Below, one piece after another: positions 28,059 through 37,373 of a DNA stretch of 64,000 nt; positions within the stretch are counted from its first letter, which is position 1, and each line of letters begins with the position of its first letter. The stretch lies in contig NC_019751.1 in assembly GCF_000317435.1 (NCBI RefSeq), positions 6,510,001 through 6,574,000 of the forward strand. Direction: 5' to 3'. The stretch is from Calothrix sp. PCC 6303 (GTDB taxonomy: Bacteria; Cyanobacteriota; Cyanobacteriia; Cyanobacteriales; Nostocaceae). The notes beneath the pieces are model-generated. The model saw nothing but the letters and a program-made list of their open reading frames with translations, ran no database searches and had not been told where the DNA came from. The translations under genes were made by a program, and so were the position numbers.

Positions 28059-28319
28059 ATGGTTAAACTGCGCTTAAAGCGATTTGGAAAAAAGCGGGAA
28101 GCAAGCTACCGGATTATTGCTATTAGTAATCTGACCCGTCGTGACGCTCGTCCCTTGGAAGAGTTAGGATATTACAACCCCAGAACGGATGAAGTTCGTT
28201 TGGATATACCAGGGATTCAAAGGCGACTAGCACAAGGTGCCCAACCAACGGATACTGTACGTCGCCTCTTACAAAAAGCTAACGTATTGGAACCAGTAAG
28301 TGCAAAACCTGCATCATAG
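28059..28319 (+). CDS. rpsP: 30S ribosomal protein S16
   Basis: The 86-residue protein starts [19 protein letters not shown] and contains [19 protein letters not shown], the signature of S16, which assembles early in the small subunit. A ribosome site AGGAGA lies before the ATG. The sequence length is normal for cyanobacteria. Confidence 0.97.
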   Translation: MVKLRLKRFGKKREASYRIIAISNLTRRDARPLEELGYYNPRTDEVRLDIPGIQRRLAQGAQPTDTVRRLLQKANVLEPVSAKPAS

Positions 28320-28350
28320 TAATTTAGATAATTTAGCGATCGCATCCTCT

Positions 28351-28764
28351 ATGTTCTCAACATCGAACCCTGATTATATTGAATTAGTCAGGTTTCTTGT
28401 TCAGCCGTTTTTGGAATCTCCTGAGTCTTTAAAGGTTGATTGTGAAATATCCCACGTCCGAAAGCACGCTTGGATTCGCGTCGCTTTCGATGGGGAAGAC
28501 AAAGGAAAAGTATTTGGACGAGGTGGACGCAATATTCAGGCAATTCGCACTTGTGTTGCTGCCGCTGCCCAATCGGCTGGGGAATCTGTATATTTAGATA
28601 TCTACGGCAGTAACATCCGAGATGATTCATCTTTCGGCGAAGAAAGAGAAGAACGATTACCTCCTCCCAAATTCAGAGATGGGAAAGATACAGGTAACAG
28701 AGATGGACGTAGTGAGAATCCACCTGTTTTCACTAAACCCCGGATTCGTCAACTAGACCGCTAG
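28351..28764 (+). CDS. khpA: KH-domain RNA-binding protein (KhpA-like)
   Basis: The 137-residue protein starts at ATG 28351 (MFSTSNPDYIELVRFLVQPF). This start is chosen because the family begins just ahead of the conserved YIELVRFLV helix; an upstream GTG would overlap rpsP. The KH signature GKVFGRGGRNIQAIRTCV contains the GXXG loop (GRGG) that contacts single-stranded RNA. Compared with the roughly 80-residue KhpA of Gram-positive bacteria it has an extra charged tail (DDSSFGEEREERLPPPKF...), as is common in cyanobacteria. The position next to rpsP is conserved in many bacteria. KhpA proteins act with small RNAs and in cell elongation in other phyla; its cyanobacterial role is not established here. 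Confidence 0.9.
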   Translation: MFSTSNPDYIELVRFLVQPFLESPESLKVDCEISHVRKHAWIRVAFDGEDKGKVFGRGGRNIQAIRTCVAAAAQSAGESVYLDIYGSNIRDDSSFGEEREERLPPPKFRDGKDTGNRDGRSENPPVFTKPRIRQLDR

Positions 28765-28836
28765 TGCAGTCAGGGTAATATTCAGATCAAAAGATGGTAT
28801 TTTCCCCATCGTGCATTTCTGACACTAAACACAATT

Positions 28837-28904
28837 CCCATTACCAATTAGCTAATAACTAGTATTTTTTTACTACTAGTTATCTGGTTATTAATGGTAA
28901 TGGG
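28837..28904. terminator. Long hairpin between khpA and phoH
   Basis: CCCATTACCA (28837-28846) pairs with TGGTAATGGG (28895-28904), and an inner TAACTAGTA/TACTAGTTA pair closes around a T-rich loop. It could end the ffh-rpsP-khpA transcript or separate phoH expression. It lacks a downstream T-run. Confidence 0.45.
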
Positions 28905-28984
28905 TGACAACCGACTTTTGTCAATACTAGGTTTTGTAAATATCTATTGGGAATTTATCACCCAAAGGAAATTTTAATTTAACT

Positions 28985-29938
28985 ATGGCAGGTTCTTTAA
29001 CGATTCAACTGCCGAATATTGAAAGTGCGATCGCGCTTTCTGGAACTAACGAAGAAAATATCAAAGTTCTGTCCCAACAAACTGGTGCTTTAATAGTTTT
29101 ACGTGGGCAGGATTTATTAATTTCTGGTAACGAAGACCAAGTACAGCAGGCTGTAAAATTAGTGCGATCGCTTGAATATCTCTGGGGGAAAGGCAAAAAT
29201 GTCTCCAACACAGATATTCTCACCACCCACCAAGCTTTGGACAACCACCGTGAAGGTGAATTACAAGATTTACAACGGGATATTGTCGCCAGAACCCGGC
29301 GAGGTGAAGATGTTCGCGCCAAAACTTTTCTTCAACGCCAGTATATTCAAGCACTCAATAAAAACGATTTGACCTTTTGTACTGGTCCTGCTGGAACGGG
29401 TAAAACCTTTCTAGCCGTGGTTGTGGCTGTACAGGCACTACTGGCAGGGAAGTTTGAAAGGTTGATTTTGACACGTCCCGCTGTAGAAGCAGGGGAAAAA
29501 CTGGGTTTTTTACCGGGTGACTTGCAACAGAAAGTTGACCCCTATTTACGTCCCCTTTACGATGCAATTAATGAATTTATTGACCCCGAAAAAATACCGA
29601 ATCTAATCGAACGGGGTGTAATTGAAGTTGCACCACTAGCCTACATGCGGGGACGTACCCTCAGTAATGCTTTCATTATTGTGGATGAAGCACAAAACAC
29701 AACTCCAGCCCAAATGAAAATGGTCTTAACTAGGTTGGGTTTCCGTTCTCGAATGGTAATTACAGGTGACATTACCCAAACAGATTTACCAAATTATCAA
29801 GAGTCTGGACTATCTGTAGCGGTAAATGTTTTGAAAAATGTTGAAGGCATTGCTTTTTGTGAATTTTCCCAAAAAGATGTTGTTCGTCATGCTTTGGTTC
29901 AGCGAATCGTTGCCGCTTACGAAAAGTATGAACCATAA
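28985..29938 (+). CDS. phoH: PhoH-family ATPase
   Basis: The 317-residue protein has an N-terminal KH-like region (residues 1-70) and an ATPase core with Walker A GPAGTGKTFLAV, LTRPAVEAGEKLGFLPGD, Walker B FIIVDEAQN and TGDITQTDLP. PhoH proteins are predicted RNA-linked ATPases or helicases, often near ybeY. Here the partner genes are ffh, rpsP and khpA, consistent with a role in RNA or ribosome processing. The ATG at 28985 gives the full-length family form. Confidence 0.95.
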   Translation: MAGSLTIQLPNIESAIALSGTNEENIKVLSQQTGALIVLRGQDLLISGNEDQVQQAVKLVRSLEYLWGKGKNVSNTDILTTHQALDNHREGELQDLQRDIVARTRRGEDVRAKTFLQRQYIQALNKNDLTFCTGPAGTGKTFLAVVVAVQALLAGKFERLILTRPAVEAGEKLGFLPGDLQQKVDPYLRPLYDAINEFIDPEKIPNLIERGVIEVAPLAYMRGRTLSNAFIIVDEAQNTTPAQMKMVLTRLGFRSRMVITGDITQTDLPNYQESGLSVAVNVLKNVEGIAFCEFSQKDVVRHALVQRIVAAYEKYEP

Positions 29939-30785
29939 TCAATTCCTTTGCCAAACACAGATCATCACAAAAACCGGGCAAAATCATCCGATTTCTGCAA
30001 AAATAAGAGTTTTATTTTCAACAGATAAGTTGCTACGCAGCTAAATCCTATAAGTTCAAAAATTATAACCTTTGTGGTGCGGGCAGCGTTCGATGGTTCC
30101 TGAGCCTGTCGGAACGAAGTGTACCGGAGGTAAGGACTGACTTGTACTGAGCCTAGTCGGAACGAAGTGTACCGGAGGTAAAGTAGCGCTCACGCCGAAG
30201 TCTTTCCCCCTTTATATATACAAATTAGGCGCTTAACAGCTTGGCGAAGGCTTAAAACCATTATGGATTGAAGAAGATAAATAAAACCCTCTACCGAAAA
30301 ATTAACGGGAGCATCTCAATGAGCGTAAAAACACTGTTTATTAGCTTGTGGAGGGGTAGCTAGGTGTAAGACAACACGCAACGCAACACCTCTAATATAC
30401 ATGTACAGACTTTCATCTAAGGGTCTGAGAGAAATTGCTGAAGGCTCTACTTTTCGTAAAATGGCGAAGGTATTGATGATCAGAAGGCATTTATAAACTA
30501 ATTATTAAGCATCACAGTTACTCAGCTATTTGACTCATTCTCAAACCTCCCGAAAATCTTGATTTTTCGTTTTTATGTCTTAATATATTTAAGCTTCTTA
30601 GTTAGTAAAAAATATTCTTTCATCGAAAATAAGAGTGAGAACTTTCTCATTAAAACTTCATGTTATTCTTACTATCTCTTGATAATTATGAAGAATAGGT
30701 AATGAAGTTGATATTCAAAACTCAAGTTATCTCAACTCATACCAAATACAAAATTAACTTAATCTTAACCTTTTGGAGAAGAAAC
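29939..30785. other. Long intergenic region with a duplicated repeat
   Basis: About 850 bases. The dispersed repeat at 30085-30204 is the main feature. The segment 30260-30480 has mild coding-like words but no frame longer than about 15 codons from an ATG. The promoter of the RTX-like gene should be near 30700. Confidence 0.4.
30085..30204. repeat. Dispersed repeat with internal tandem duplication
   Basis: Starts AGCGTTCGATGGTTCCTGAG and contains GTCGGAACGAAGTGTACCGG twice, about 40 bases apart. The single-unit version is at 14638-14710 in inverse orientation. Confidence 0.7.
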
Positions 30786-31394
30786 ATGGTATTGACAATT
30801 GGTAATGATAGCGACAACTTTTTGAGAGGAACATTAGACTCAGATACTATTCAAGGAAGAGATGGCAATGATATTCTTCAAGGTTTTAATGGCAATGACA
30901 CACTTTTAGGCGGCAAGAATGACGATTATCTTTTTGGAGGTCTAGGTTCTGATGTCTTGTCTGGTGATGGATTTACATCAGCCGATAATCAACTTGAAAA
31001 AGGCAATGATATCTTAGTAGGTGGAGCAGGTACTGATAGGCTTCTTGCTTGGGGAGATGACATTTTGGTTGGAGGAGGTTCTAACCAATATGATGATCAA
31101 CTAATCAATAATTTGCAAAATGATCCGTTCAGCACTGCTATAACAGGAGATAATGAGACAGATACTTTCGTTGCTGTGAACAAAGATGCTATTGGTTATA
31201 CTTTGACTATTGCAGATTACGAGGTTGGTGTAGACAATATTGACCTGAGTAGCTTTGGTGTTTTTGGTGTTGGAGACTTTGCCGAAATCCAGGATAAGGG
31301 AAATTTCTTTGAAGCGAAGACTTTTAAAACTGATGGTGCAGAACTTGTCCTGCGAATTAATGCCGATTTAGCATCCTTAGATTATATCGGTTAA
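30786..31394 (+). CDS. RTX-type calcium-binding repeat protein
   Basis: The 202-residue protein begins at ATG 30786, chosen because GGAGAAG lies 6 bases upstream; a longer frame starting at 30702 adds a stretch with no family character. Residues 5-60 hold RTX nonapeptides (GRDGNDILQGFNGNDTLLGG, FGGLGSDVLSGDG) that bind calcium in a beta-roll. The second half (DTFVAVNKDAIGYTLTIADYEVGVDNIDLSSFG) matches the C-terminal region found after such repeats in many secreted cyanobacterial proteins. No N-terminal signal peptide is present, consistent with type I secretion. The size is small for the group. A strong terminator follows. Confidence 0.85.
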   Translation: MVLTIGNDSDNFLRGTLDSDTIQGRDGNDILQGFNGNDTLLGGKNDDYLFGGLGSDVLSGDGFTSADNQLEKGNDILVGGAGTDRLLAWGDDILVGGGSNQYDDQLINNLQNDPFSTAITGDNETDTFVAVNKDAIGYTLTIADYEVGVDNIDLSSFGVFGVGDFAEIQDKGNFFEAKTFKTDGAELVLRINADLASLDYIG

Positions 31395-31412
31395 GAAAGT
31401 CAACATTATTTT

Positions 31413-31443
31413 GCGATCAGTTCAACGTAGCTGATCGCTTTTT
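31413..31443 (+). terminator. Intrinsic terminator after the RTX-like gene
   Basis: GCGATCAG (31413-31420) pairs perfectly with CTGATCGC (31431-31438) and is followed by TTTTT. It is the clearest rho-independent terminator in the window. Confidence 0.85.
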
Positions 31444-31444
31444 A

Positions 31445-31567
31445 GGGACTTCCAAGAAATAATTTCTCCAATTTTGTGGAGTGGGCTTCTAGCCCGCTCA
31501 ATATAAGGACGGGCTGGAAGCCCATCCCACAAGAAATAATTTGGGTATTTTTTTATTTGGAAGTCCC
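31445..31567. mobile_element. 123-bp palindromic MITE, copy 1
   Basis: Begins GGGACTTCCAAGAAATAATT and ends AAATTTGG-like sequence closing with GGAAGTCCC. It is flanked by TTA on both sides (31442-31444 and 31568-31570). The central part is a hairpin (GTGGGCTTCTAGCCCG / GGGCTGGAAGCCCATCCCAC). It is nearly identical, in inverse orientation, to 60221-60343. It has no coding capacity and sits directly after the terminator T-run. Confidence 0.85.
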
Positions 31568-31683
31568 TTACCGGATTTTTCCACTTGATGATATCTGCCA
31601 TTTTTTGACCATCATTCTCTAAGTGTTATATTGCGATCGCTTATATTTATCTTTAGTCTAAACTTCAGTCAATATTCTCCCAA

Positions 31684-32481
31684 ATGAAAGCAATTTGGAA
31701 TTTATGTTTAGTTTGTTTCTGCTTGTTGTGGAGTTGTGAGGTGCAAGCGGGGGAACTTGCCCAAAGGTTGGAGAATTTTCCCCAGTGGCAAAAATTAACC
31801 TCAGTTCAACCAGCTACAGGAGATTTAGCTTACCCAGAGTGGATGTTGGGTGATTGGTTGGTGACAAGTACGCTTGTGGATTTAGCTGCACCTCTAGCAC
31901 CAGATATCATCACACCTGGTTTTGAGGGGAATCGTCAATATCTAAATCAACCAATTAGTTTCAAAGTTAAATTTATTCCAGAGAAATCAGTAATTTCTGG
32001 CTCTAAATTAATTCCTCGGACTGTAAACGAGAAAAAATTAATTGTTGCCGATAGAGCATTTAATGGTTTGAGTTTAGCACGGGCTTACTTAGGCGATGAA
32101 TTGGTATTAGCTGTGAAGGTAGATCCAGAATCACCCAATCGTCAAATTACCTTGTTAAAGGGTGATCGGCAACTGGTTTCAGTTGTCACAGCTAGGGAAG
32201 TAGAAAACACCAAAGATGATAGATATATAACTACAGAAGTTTTTCAGCAATTATTTAAAGGTGGAAATAATCCCTATTTTAACCAGGTTGAATCCACCAC
32301 TGCTTATCAACCACAGTTAACATCAACTCCACAAATTATTGCTGACCAAGTTACGGCTGTGTACCTTTCTCCCCAAGATAAAAATTATTTTCAAGCTGGT
32401 TCTCGTCCAGTGGCACTATATAGATATCGTTTGGAGTTTAGGCAGGACTTACGTAATACTCAACGGGAAACAAGACCGTGA
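31684..32481 (+). CDS. Secreted conserved cyanobacterial protein (DUF6816-like)
   Basis: The 265-residue protein has a signal peptide (IWNLCLVCFCLLWSCEVQAG) with cleavage likely after VQA. The mature part has YPEWMLGDWLVTSTLVDLAAPLAP and GFEGNRQYLNQPISFKVKF, a pattern I associate with a family shared by cyanobacteria and plastids, perhaps a lumenal beta-barrel (lipocalin-like) protein. The function is unknown. The end after YRYRLEF is odd: RQDLRNTQRETRP is encoded partly by GGACTTACG, the same word that begins the IS and MITE ends in this window, so the natural C-terminus may have been replaced. Confidence 0.7.
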   Translation: MKAIWNLCLVCFCLLWSCEVQAGELAQRLENFPQWQKLTSVQPATGDLAYPEWMLGDWLVTSTLVDLAAPLAPDIITPGFEGNRQYLNQPISFKVKFIPEKSVISGSKLIPRTVNEKKLIVADRAFNGLSLARAYLGDELVLAVKVDPESPNRQITLLKGDRQLVSVVTAREVENTKDDRYITTEVFQQLFKGGNNPYFNQVESTTAYQPQLTSTPQIIADQVTAVYLSPQDKNYFQAGSRPVALYRYRLEFRQDLRNTQRETRP

Positions 32482-32505
32482 TCAAATCAGCAATTTCAAT
32501 CACAT

Positions 32506-34389
32506 TTATTTTTGTTTGATAACTAAAATTGTGACATCATCTTGGAGATTTTTTCTAGCGATATGACTCCATAAATCATCAATTACAGCTTGCTGAATTT
32601 GACGGGCATTGTGATGCCAGTTATGACGTAAAACATCACACAATCTTTCAATTCCGTACTGTTTTTTATTGGTGCTTTCTGCATCTATTAAACCATCTGT
32701 GTAAAGTACAATCCCATCCCCAGAAAATAGCGTTACTTCTTTTTGTCCAATGAAGTTAGTAATATCAGCTTCTAAACCAACAGGAAATCCTAAATCTATG
32801 GTGTCAATTCGCTCGATTTGACCATCTGCACGGACAATAATTACCTCTTCGTGTTGACCACTTAATGTGACTTTACCAGCTTTATAATCGAGAAAGGCGA
32901 TAGTGAGGTTTCTATCGGAATTCATGCGTCGGACATTCTCAAAAATGACTTGATTTAACAAGCTTAAAAATAAGGTGTTGTTAGTAATATTTGCGGCTGA
33001 TAATGCACGGACTACCGATTGTACCATCACCATCAATATGCCACTTTGCAAACCATGTCCGGTGACATCACCAATACTGATTTTAATGCAACCATGACTT
33101 TCGATGACATCGTAATAGTCACCACCAATATCGGATGCAGGTTCCATAAAGCTAGCAATATCTAATTCGGAAATCTTGAGAAGTTCATCTGCTTTGGGCA
33201 ATATTGTTTCTTGTAGTTGTCGTGTAACAGCTAACTCTTCACCCATGCGTAAATTATCTGTTCTGAGAGTTTTATTAAGCCCTTGAATTTTGGAATTTGC
33301 AGCTTCCAATTGAGCAAGCGTTTGTTTTTGCTGTTCGTCTGATTGTGCGATCGCGTCCAGCATATCATTAATATGTGCGGTTAAATTTGACATTTCATCT
33401 TGACCAGGAATTGACAAGCGCAAACCTAAGTCGTTAGTGTCACGCACACGTATTACACCGGAAGCTAATAGTGTCAACCGTGATAAAACTGAACGTTCTA
33501 GTAAAAATAAAACTACTGCTCCAAATATGACTCCAGCAATAATCAAACTAATAATTAGATATTGAAGGTTGCTTTGTGCTTGTTGATAAGTTCTTCGAGA
33601 AATATCAACTTGCAAAATTAATCCTGGTTTCCCATCAATATCTGGAATTAAAAGATAACCTGCTAATGTTTGTTCGCTTAAGGGTTGAACGACAATATTT
33701 TGTTTAGGAGAAAGAGATGTACGGATTTTTTCAATTTCTGGAGGTAAATCTAAATCGTTAAATCTGTACAGTTTTAGTGGGAGACGTGCTAATCGGGATA
33801 ATTGATCAATTGTTTCGTCACTAATTCTACGTCCGACAATTAGGGAACCTTTGATTGGTCCTGTGGTATCACTGGTGAGAATTGGTTGGGATGTAATCCA
33901 AATTGGACCAGTGGGTAAAACCATAATTCCTGTAGACTTAGTTGTCAAGTCAGGACGTTTCAGTAGTAAATCATCTTTTTTGCTAATGCGATCGCTTAAT
34001 TCTTTGGGTATAGATAACATCACCTTTTGCTTTTCATCATACCCAGTCCCGTAAACTGCATCTCCAGCGGTATTGACGAAAAGCATATAATTTGCTTTTA
34101 ATAAGCTTAACTGCTTGGGTACAAGGTTTGTTTTAATATAGTCAGGGTTTTTATCCTGAATGAACTTATAGGTATCATCCCACGCTGACCAATCTCCATA
34201 GCGATCGCTAAAACTTTCTTGACTTTGCAAAAGTAAGTTTTGCACACCTTTGAGAGTCTGTTGAGCTTCATTTTCTTCTGCTTTGCGAATACTCCCCATA
34301 AATATATTCGCAGATGCTAGATAAATAACACCAATCAAACCAGCTAAAGTTCCACTAACAATTAGTAAAGTTTTCTGTCTTAGTTTCAT
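32506..34389 (-). CDS. CHASE4-HAMP-PP2C (SpoIIE-type) membrane serine phosphatase
   Basis: The 627-residue protein has a first membrane helix (TLLIVSGTLAGLIGVIYLAS), an extracytoplasmic CHASE4 domain with the typical DRYGDWSAWDDTYKF motif (residues about 62-76), a second helix (LIISLIIAGVIFGAVVLFLL) and a HAMP linker. A coiled coil and a PPM/SpoIIE phosphatase domain follow, with FMEPASDIGGDYYDV, SIGDVTGHGLQSGILM and GDGIVLYTDGLIDAE supplying the metal Asp residues. It should dephosphorylate a partner protein, probably an anti-sigma-factor antagonist, in answer to an external signal. No such partner lies next to it. It is transcribed convergently with the upstream secreted-protein gene. Confidence 0.93.
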   Translation of the reverse strand: MKLRQKTLLIVSGTLAGLIGVIYLASANIFMGSIRKAEENEAQQTLKGVQNLLLQSQESFSDRYGDWSAWDDTYKFIQDKNPDYIKTNLVPKQLSLLKANYMLFVNTAGDAVYGTGYDEKQKVMLSIPKELSDRISKKDDLLLKRPDLTTKSTGIMVLPTGPIWITSQPILTSDTTGPIKGSLIVGRRISDETIDQLSRLARLPLKLYRFNDLDLPPEIEKIRTSLSPKQNIVVQPLSEQTLAGYLLIPDIDGKPGLILQVDISRRTYQQAQSNLQYLIISLIIAGVIFGAVVLFLLERSVLSRLTLLASGVIRVRDTNDLGLRLSIPGQDEMSNLTAHINDMLDAIAQSDEQQKQTLAQLEAANSKIQGLNKTLRTDNLRMGEELAVTRQLQETILPKADELLKISELDIASFMEPASDIGGDYYDVIESHGCIKISIGDVTGHGLQSGILMVMVQSVVRALSAANITNNTLFLSLLNQVIFENVRRMNSDRNLTIAFLDYKAGKVTLSGQHEEVIIVRADGQIERIDTIDLGFPVGLEADITNFIGQKEVTLFSGDGIVLYTDGLIDAESTNKKQYGIERLCDVLRHNWHHNARQIQQAVIDDLWSHIARKNLQDDVTILVIKQK

Positions 34390-34982
34390 AATGCGATCGC
34401 GCCTTTACACAAATATAAATAAAATTGATCAAAAGTTTATATGATACCAATTTCGATAAAGAAGGCTACAGATAATTTTCTTAAGGTGAGATAGCTTTTA
34501 TTTCCTCTAGCCAAATTCATCCGTCACAATCATTAACTAAATTGCTGCACAAATTACCCTACCTTTGAGTCAGCTAATACCAGTCAAAGATAAGGCTATA
34601 AATATAGAGTTCCCAAAAAAACATTCAGATCAACATTCCTAAACCTTATCTAAAGAACTCATATTTGATTTATGAAACACACTCCCTACATATACTTAAA
34701 TTTTTAAGTGTAAAGCACAGGCTACGCCAACAATAATCAAATCGGATTCCTATATTTTGAGAACCGTAGTTTGTAACTCAAAATTGTGAGTAGGCGTAGC
34801 CAACCCTACGGACTTATGCTACTCTTCGTAGCTTGCTTCTCCGCAGAAGTGAAGCTACTTCCTGTCTACCTGAGATCCCAATGGCAAAACTCCACTTTCC
34901 ATGATGGATGAGGCTTATAACTGCTATGAAAAAGACGCAGCACTGCTACGTCTGTATATCAAAACTTATGCCTAATTTGCAA
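34390..34982. other. Intergenic region with inverted repeats
   Basis: Holds GGCTACGCC (34720-34728) with its complement GGCGTAGCC (34793-34801), and the palindrome AGACGCAGCACTGCTACGTCT (34933-34953), which is related to 43292-43320. Nothing coding is visible. Confidence 0.45.
34933..34953. repeat. Palindromic repeat AGACGCAGCACTGCTACGTCT
   Basis: A near-perfect palindrome sharing its core GCAGCACTGCTAC with the copy at 43292-43320. It is just after the end of the minus-strand secreted-protein gene at 34983 and may terminate it. Confidence 0.55.
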
Positions 34983-35552
34983 TTAACTTTGATCTAATGA
35001 CAAGGTATAGTTGTACTTGACCCCAGGGTTAAAGGTTCCTATCCACAACTTATAGGTTCCAGCTTTCCAGTTTTTATCATTAATGTTGGCATCTTTACTC
35101 CTTCCTGTGTCATCACCACAACGGATTATATTATCGTTGGGACCCTGCACCAGAATAGTTGTGTCAGAACCACCACTATTAACTTGCATTTTTAGCTTAG
35201 GAACGTCTTGTTTTAAAATTAAAATGTAGTCAGGGTTAGGATCTGCAAAACCAATACAACTATTATTATTGCGATCGCGGTTTTTAATCGCCGATAACGA
35301 ATAGGAACCACCTGTATATCCTGATACAGACACAGACTCTTTGCCGCTATTGGATACTAAGGTGATAGTCCCGAAATTAGCTGTCTTCGCAACGGCAGGC
35401 ATGGTGAAAAGTGTCAACAAACCGAGCAATAGTCCGCTTTTGAACCGATTTTGCGACAATATGCCCTTCATAAGTCGAAAATTAGCCATTAGTCGGGGGC
35501 GATTTCGCTCCATTCCAGCCCTCCAACAAAATTTATGAGTATTTTTATACAT
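34983..35552 (-). CDS. Secreted protein with a PPC-like beta-sandwich
   Basis: A signal peptide (FKSGLLLGLLTLFTMPAVAKT) indicates export. The true start is probably the ATG at 35489 or 35471 (MKGILSQNRFKSG), since the first 21 to 27 residues are polar and precede the signal. The mature part of about 130 residues contains SGYTGGSYSLSAIKNRDRNN, PDYILILKQDVPKLKMQVNS and AGTYKLWIGTFNPG. The DTTILVQGPNDNIIRCGDD segment resembles pre-peptidase C-terminal (PPC) domains. Two Cys (SCIGF, IRCGD) could form a disulfide. The role is unknown; it may bind glycans or the cell surface. Confidence 0.7.
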   Translation of the reverse strand: MYKNTHKFCWRAGMERNRPRLMANFRLMKGILSQNRFKSGLLLGLLTLFTMPAVAKTANFGTITLVSNSGKESVSVSGYTGGSYSLSAIKNRDRNNNSCIGFADPNPDYILILKQDVPKLKMQVNSGGSDTTILVQGPNDNIIRCGDDTGRSKDANINDKNWKAGTYKLWIGTFNPGVKYNYTLSLDQS

Positions 35553-35616
35553 CGATCTTAACTAGTCATGACATGTAAGTTCTTGGGTGTTGTGACAGAT
35601 ATAAATCTGACACAAA

Positions 35617-35655
35617 TCAGTTACCAGTTATCAGCTATCAGTTAACAGTTATCAA
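35617..35655. repeat. Short tandem heptamer array (AGTTATC type)
   Basis: Degenerate copies of CAGTTAT/CAGTTAC in tandem, continuing as GTTAACAGTTATCAAC. A related array at 37327-37373 lies on the other side of the DUF3352 gene. Confidence 0.7.
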
Positions 35656-35674
35656 CTTTGTTCACTGTTCCCTG

Positions 35675-37324
35675 TTAATTGTTAACTGATTTAAAAAGGA
35701 TCCCACCTTTAAGTAAATTGCTTTCCTTGCCGTAGCTGCTGATGGTAAGCGATCGCATATCCTCTAAAAAGGGCTTGGCTACAACCTTTACTAACTTCAA
35801 TATGGGTAGTTGCTTTTCCAGAATCTCTTTACTTTTTACCCAATCTATGTATATATAACCTTGGTTCGGCTTGGGAATCACAGCGATACTTTTTTGGAAA
35901 TCGGAGTTTTTACCAAATGAATTATCTTTGGTAGTGAGGACTTCGTGCATCGTTTCTAGGGAAGATGTGAAAACCTCATAATTGCCAATGGTGGTATGCA
36001 CTCCATAGGCTTTTGCTTCGATGCTAAAATTTTCTTTGTTTTTACTGGATTTTTTACTATTGGCGGTGATTTTAGTCCAAGTGACGATGGATTGATTATC
36101 TAAGGTAAAAGTGGTTAGACTCAATCCGTTGCGAGATGCGATCGCGTCTAGTTGTAAAATACCATCAGCAGTAGCAGGAGTTTTTTCTGCCACAAAAACC
36201 CATTCTGAACGATTTTGTTGGGGATTTGGCAATAATGCAACTGCATATTCACCTTGCACCCAGCTAAATACGTCTTTCGCTAAGTCTATTCCCCAAAGGT
36301 TTTGAATTTCTGCTAAGGGTTGGACAAAATTATTCAAATTGACATCTTTCTTACTAGATAATGTCCCTACCAACTGTTGCCAATATGCAGCTAAATTTCC
36401 GTTACCCACATTAGCTAAATCTGTTCCCGACACCACCAGACTCACCACAGGTGGAATATACTCCAGCGCACCCACAGGTTTTGTTAATTCTGCTGTATCT
36501 TGGGAAACTTCTTTAGGAGTAAATGCAGCAGTTTCAGCCAACAAACCTTGGGAATTTAAAGCTAAGGAAATAATTTGACTATCAAAAGTTTGTACAGGCA
36601 ACTTTAGTCCCTGCCATTCTGCCACAGCCGGAAGATTTAAATATACAACCCCAAAGGCATCCTTTGAAACCTGTTTTGCTGCCTCAACATATTCTGGCGC
36701 AGTAGTCAAGTTTAAATCAGGTGCTTGGACATTATTCACAGCTTCCCGTAATACCTTAGCATCATTAGCAAACAACACATATTTATCACCCACCACCGCA
36801 CCAGCTAACATTCCTTTTTCTAATTGGGAATTATCAGAAATCAACTTGATACCTGCATATTCTTCCACACCCAAATCAGCACCCGCTAGTACCCGCTTAG
36901 AAAAGAGTAGTTGAAGAAATTCCTGGCTTTTTTCAGGTGCATTAGTGGCAAGTGCCATCAAATATCCCGGCTGTTTACCATTATCAGGGTCGCGGTCGAT
37001 ATCTAAAGTAGTTACAGCCAAAGTAATTTCATTTCCTAACCAAGGTTCCACATCTTGGCGATAATTAACACCAGTATTTGCAAAAAAACCTGTCTTTAAT
37101 TTGCTAAACTGTTCTTTACCCAAACCCTGTAACCGTTCTACATTTCCTTGTAGAGACACAACTACAGGTGCTTGTTTGGACACGAAAATCGCAGCACCAG
37201 GTTTACCAGTGGTAATATTAGCTGCAAGTACACTTTGGTAAGGGAATTCTCCACACACAAACAAACTCATTAGCAGCGCAATGAGATTTATCGCTAAAAA
37301 ACGGAACACTAGGCATCTTCTCAT
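35675..37324 (-). CDS. DUF3352 secreted protein
   Basis: The 549-residue protein has an N-terminal hydrophobic signal (FLAINLIALLMSLFVCGE) and a long body typical of the DUF3352 family of cyanobacteria: VFVSKQAPVVVSLQGNVERLQ, WLGNEITLAVTTLDIDRDPDN, VVGDKYVLFANDAKVLREAV and FSWVQGEYAVALLPNPQQN. The protein is probably in the periplasm or lumen; its function is unknown. The last residues (SVNN) and the stop codon lie in DNA that belongs to the AGTTAACAATTA-rich repeat, so the C-terminus has been set by the repeat. Heptamer arrays flank the gene on both sides. Confidence 0.85.
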   Translation of the reverse strand: MRRCLVFRFLAINLIALLMSLFVCGEFPYQSVLAANITTGKPGAAIFVSKQAPVVVSLQGNVERLQGLGKEQFSKLKTGFFANTGVNYRQDVEPWLGNEITLAVTTLDIDRDPDNGKQPGYLMALATNAPEKSQEFLQLLFSKRVLAGADLGVEEYAGIKLISDNSQLEKGMLAGAVVGDKYVLFANDAKVLREAVNNVQAPDLNLTTAPEYVEAAKQVSKDAFGVVYLNLPAVAEWQGLKLPVQTFDSQIISLALNSQGLLAETAAFTPKEVSQDTAELTKPVGALEYIPPVVSLVVSGTDLANVGNGNLAAYWQQLVGTLSSKKDVNLNNFVQPLAEIQNLWGIDLAKDVFSWVQGEYAVALLPNPQQNRSEWVFVAEKTPATADGILQLDAIASRNGLSLTTFTLDNQSIVTWTKITANSKKSSKNKENFSIEAKAYGVHTTIGNYEVFTSSLETMHEVLTTKDNSFGKNSDFQKSIAVIPKPNQGYIYIDWVKSKEILEKQLPILKLVKVVAKPFLEDMRSLTISSYGKESNLLKGGILFKSVNN

Positions 37325-37326
37325 AA

Positions 37327-37373
37327 TCAGTTATCAGTTATCGGTTATTAGTTATCAGTTATCAGTTATCAGT
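37327..37373. repeat. Short tandem heptamer array (TCAGTTA)
   Basis: About seven tandem copies of a 7-base unit (TCAGTTA with variants such as TCGGTTA) directly upstream of the DUF3352 start codon. Such short tandemly repeated sequences are typical of heterocyst-forming cyanobacteria. Confidence 0.8.

Noticed and set aside
29939-30500. Possible transposase relic downstream of phoH
   Set aside because: Some words look coding-like, but no frame gives more than about 15 codons from an ATG and no transposase motif could be read.
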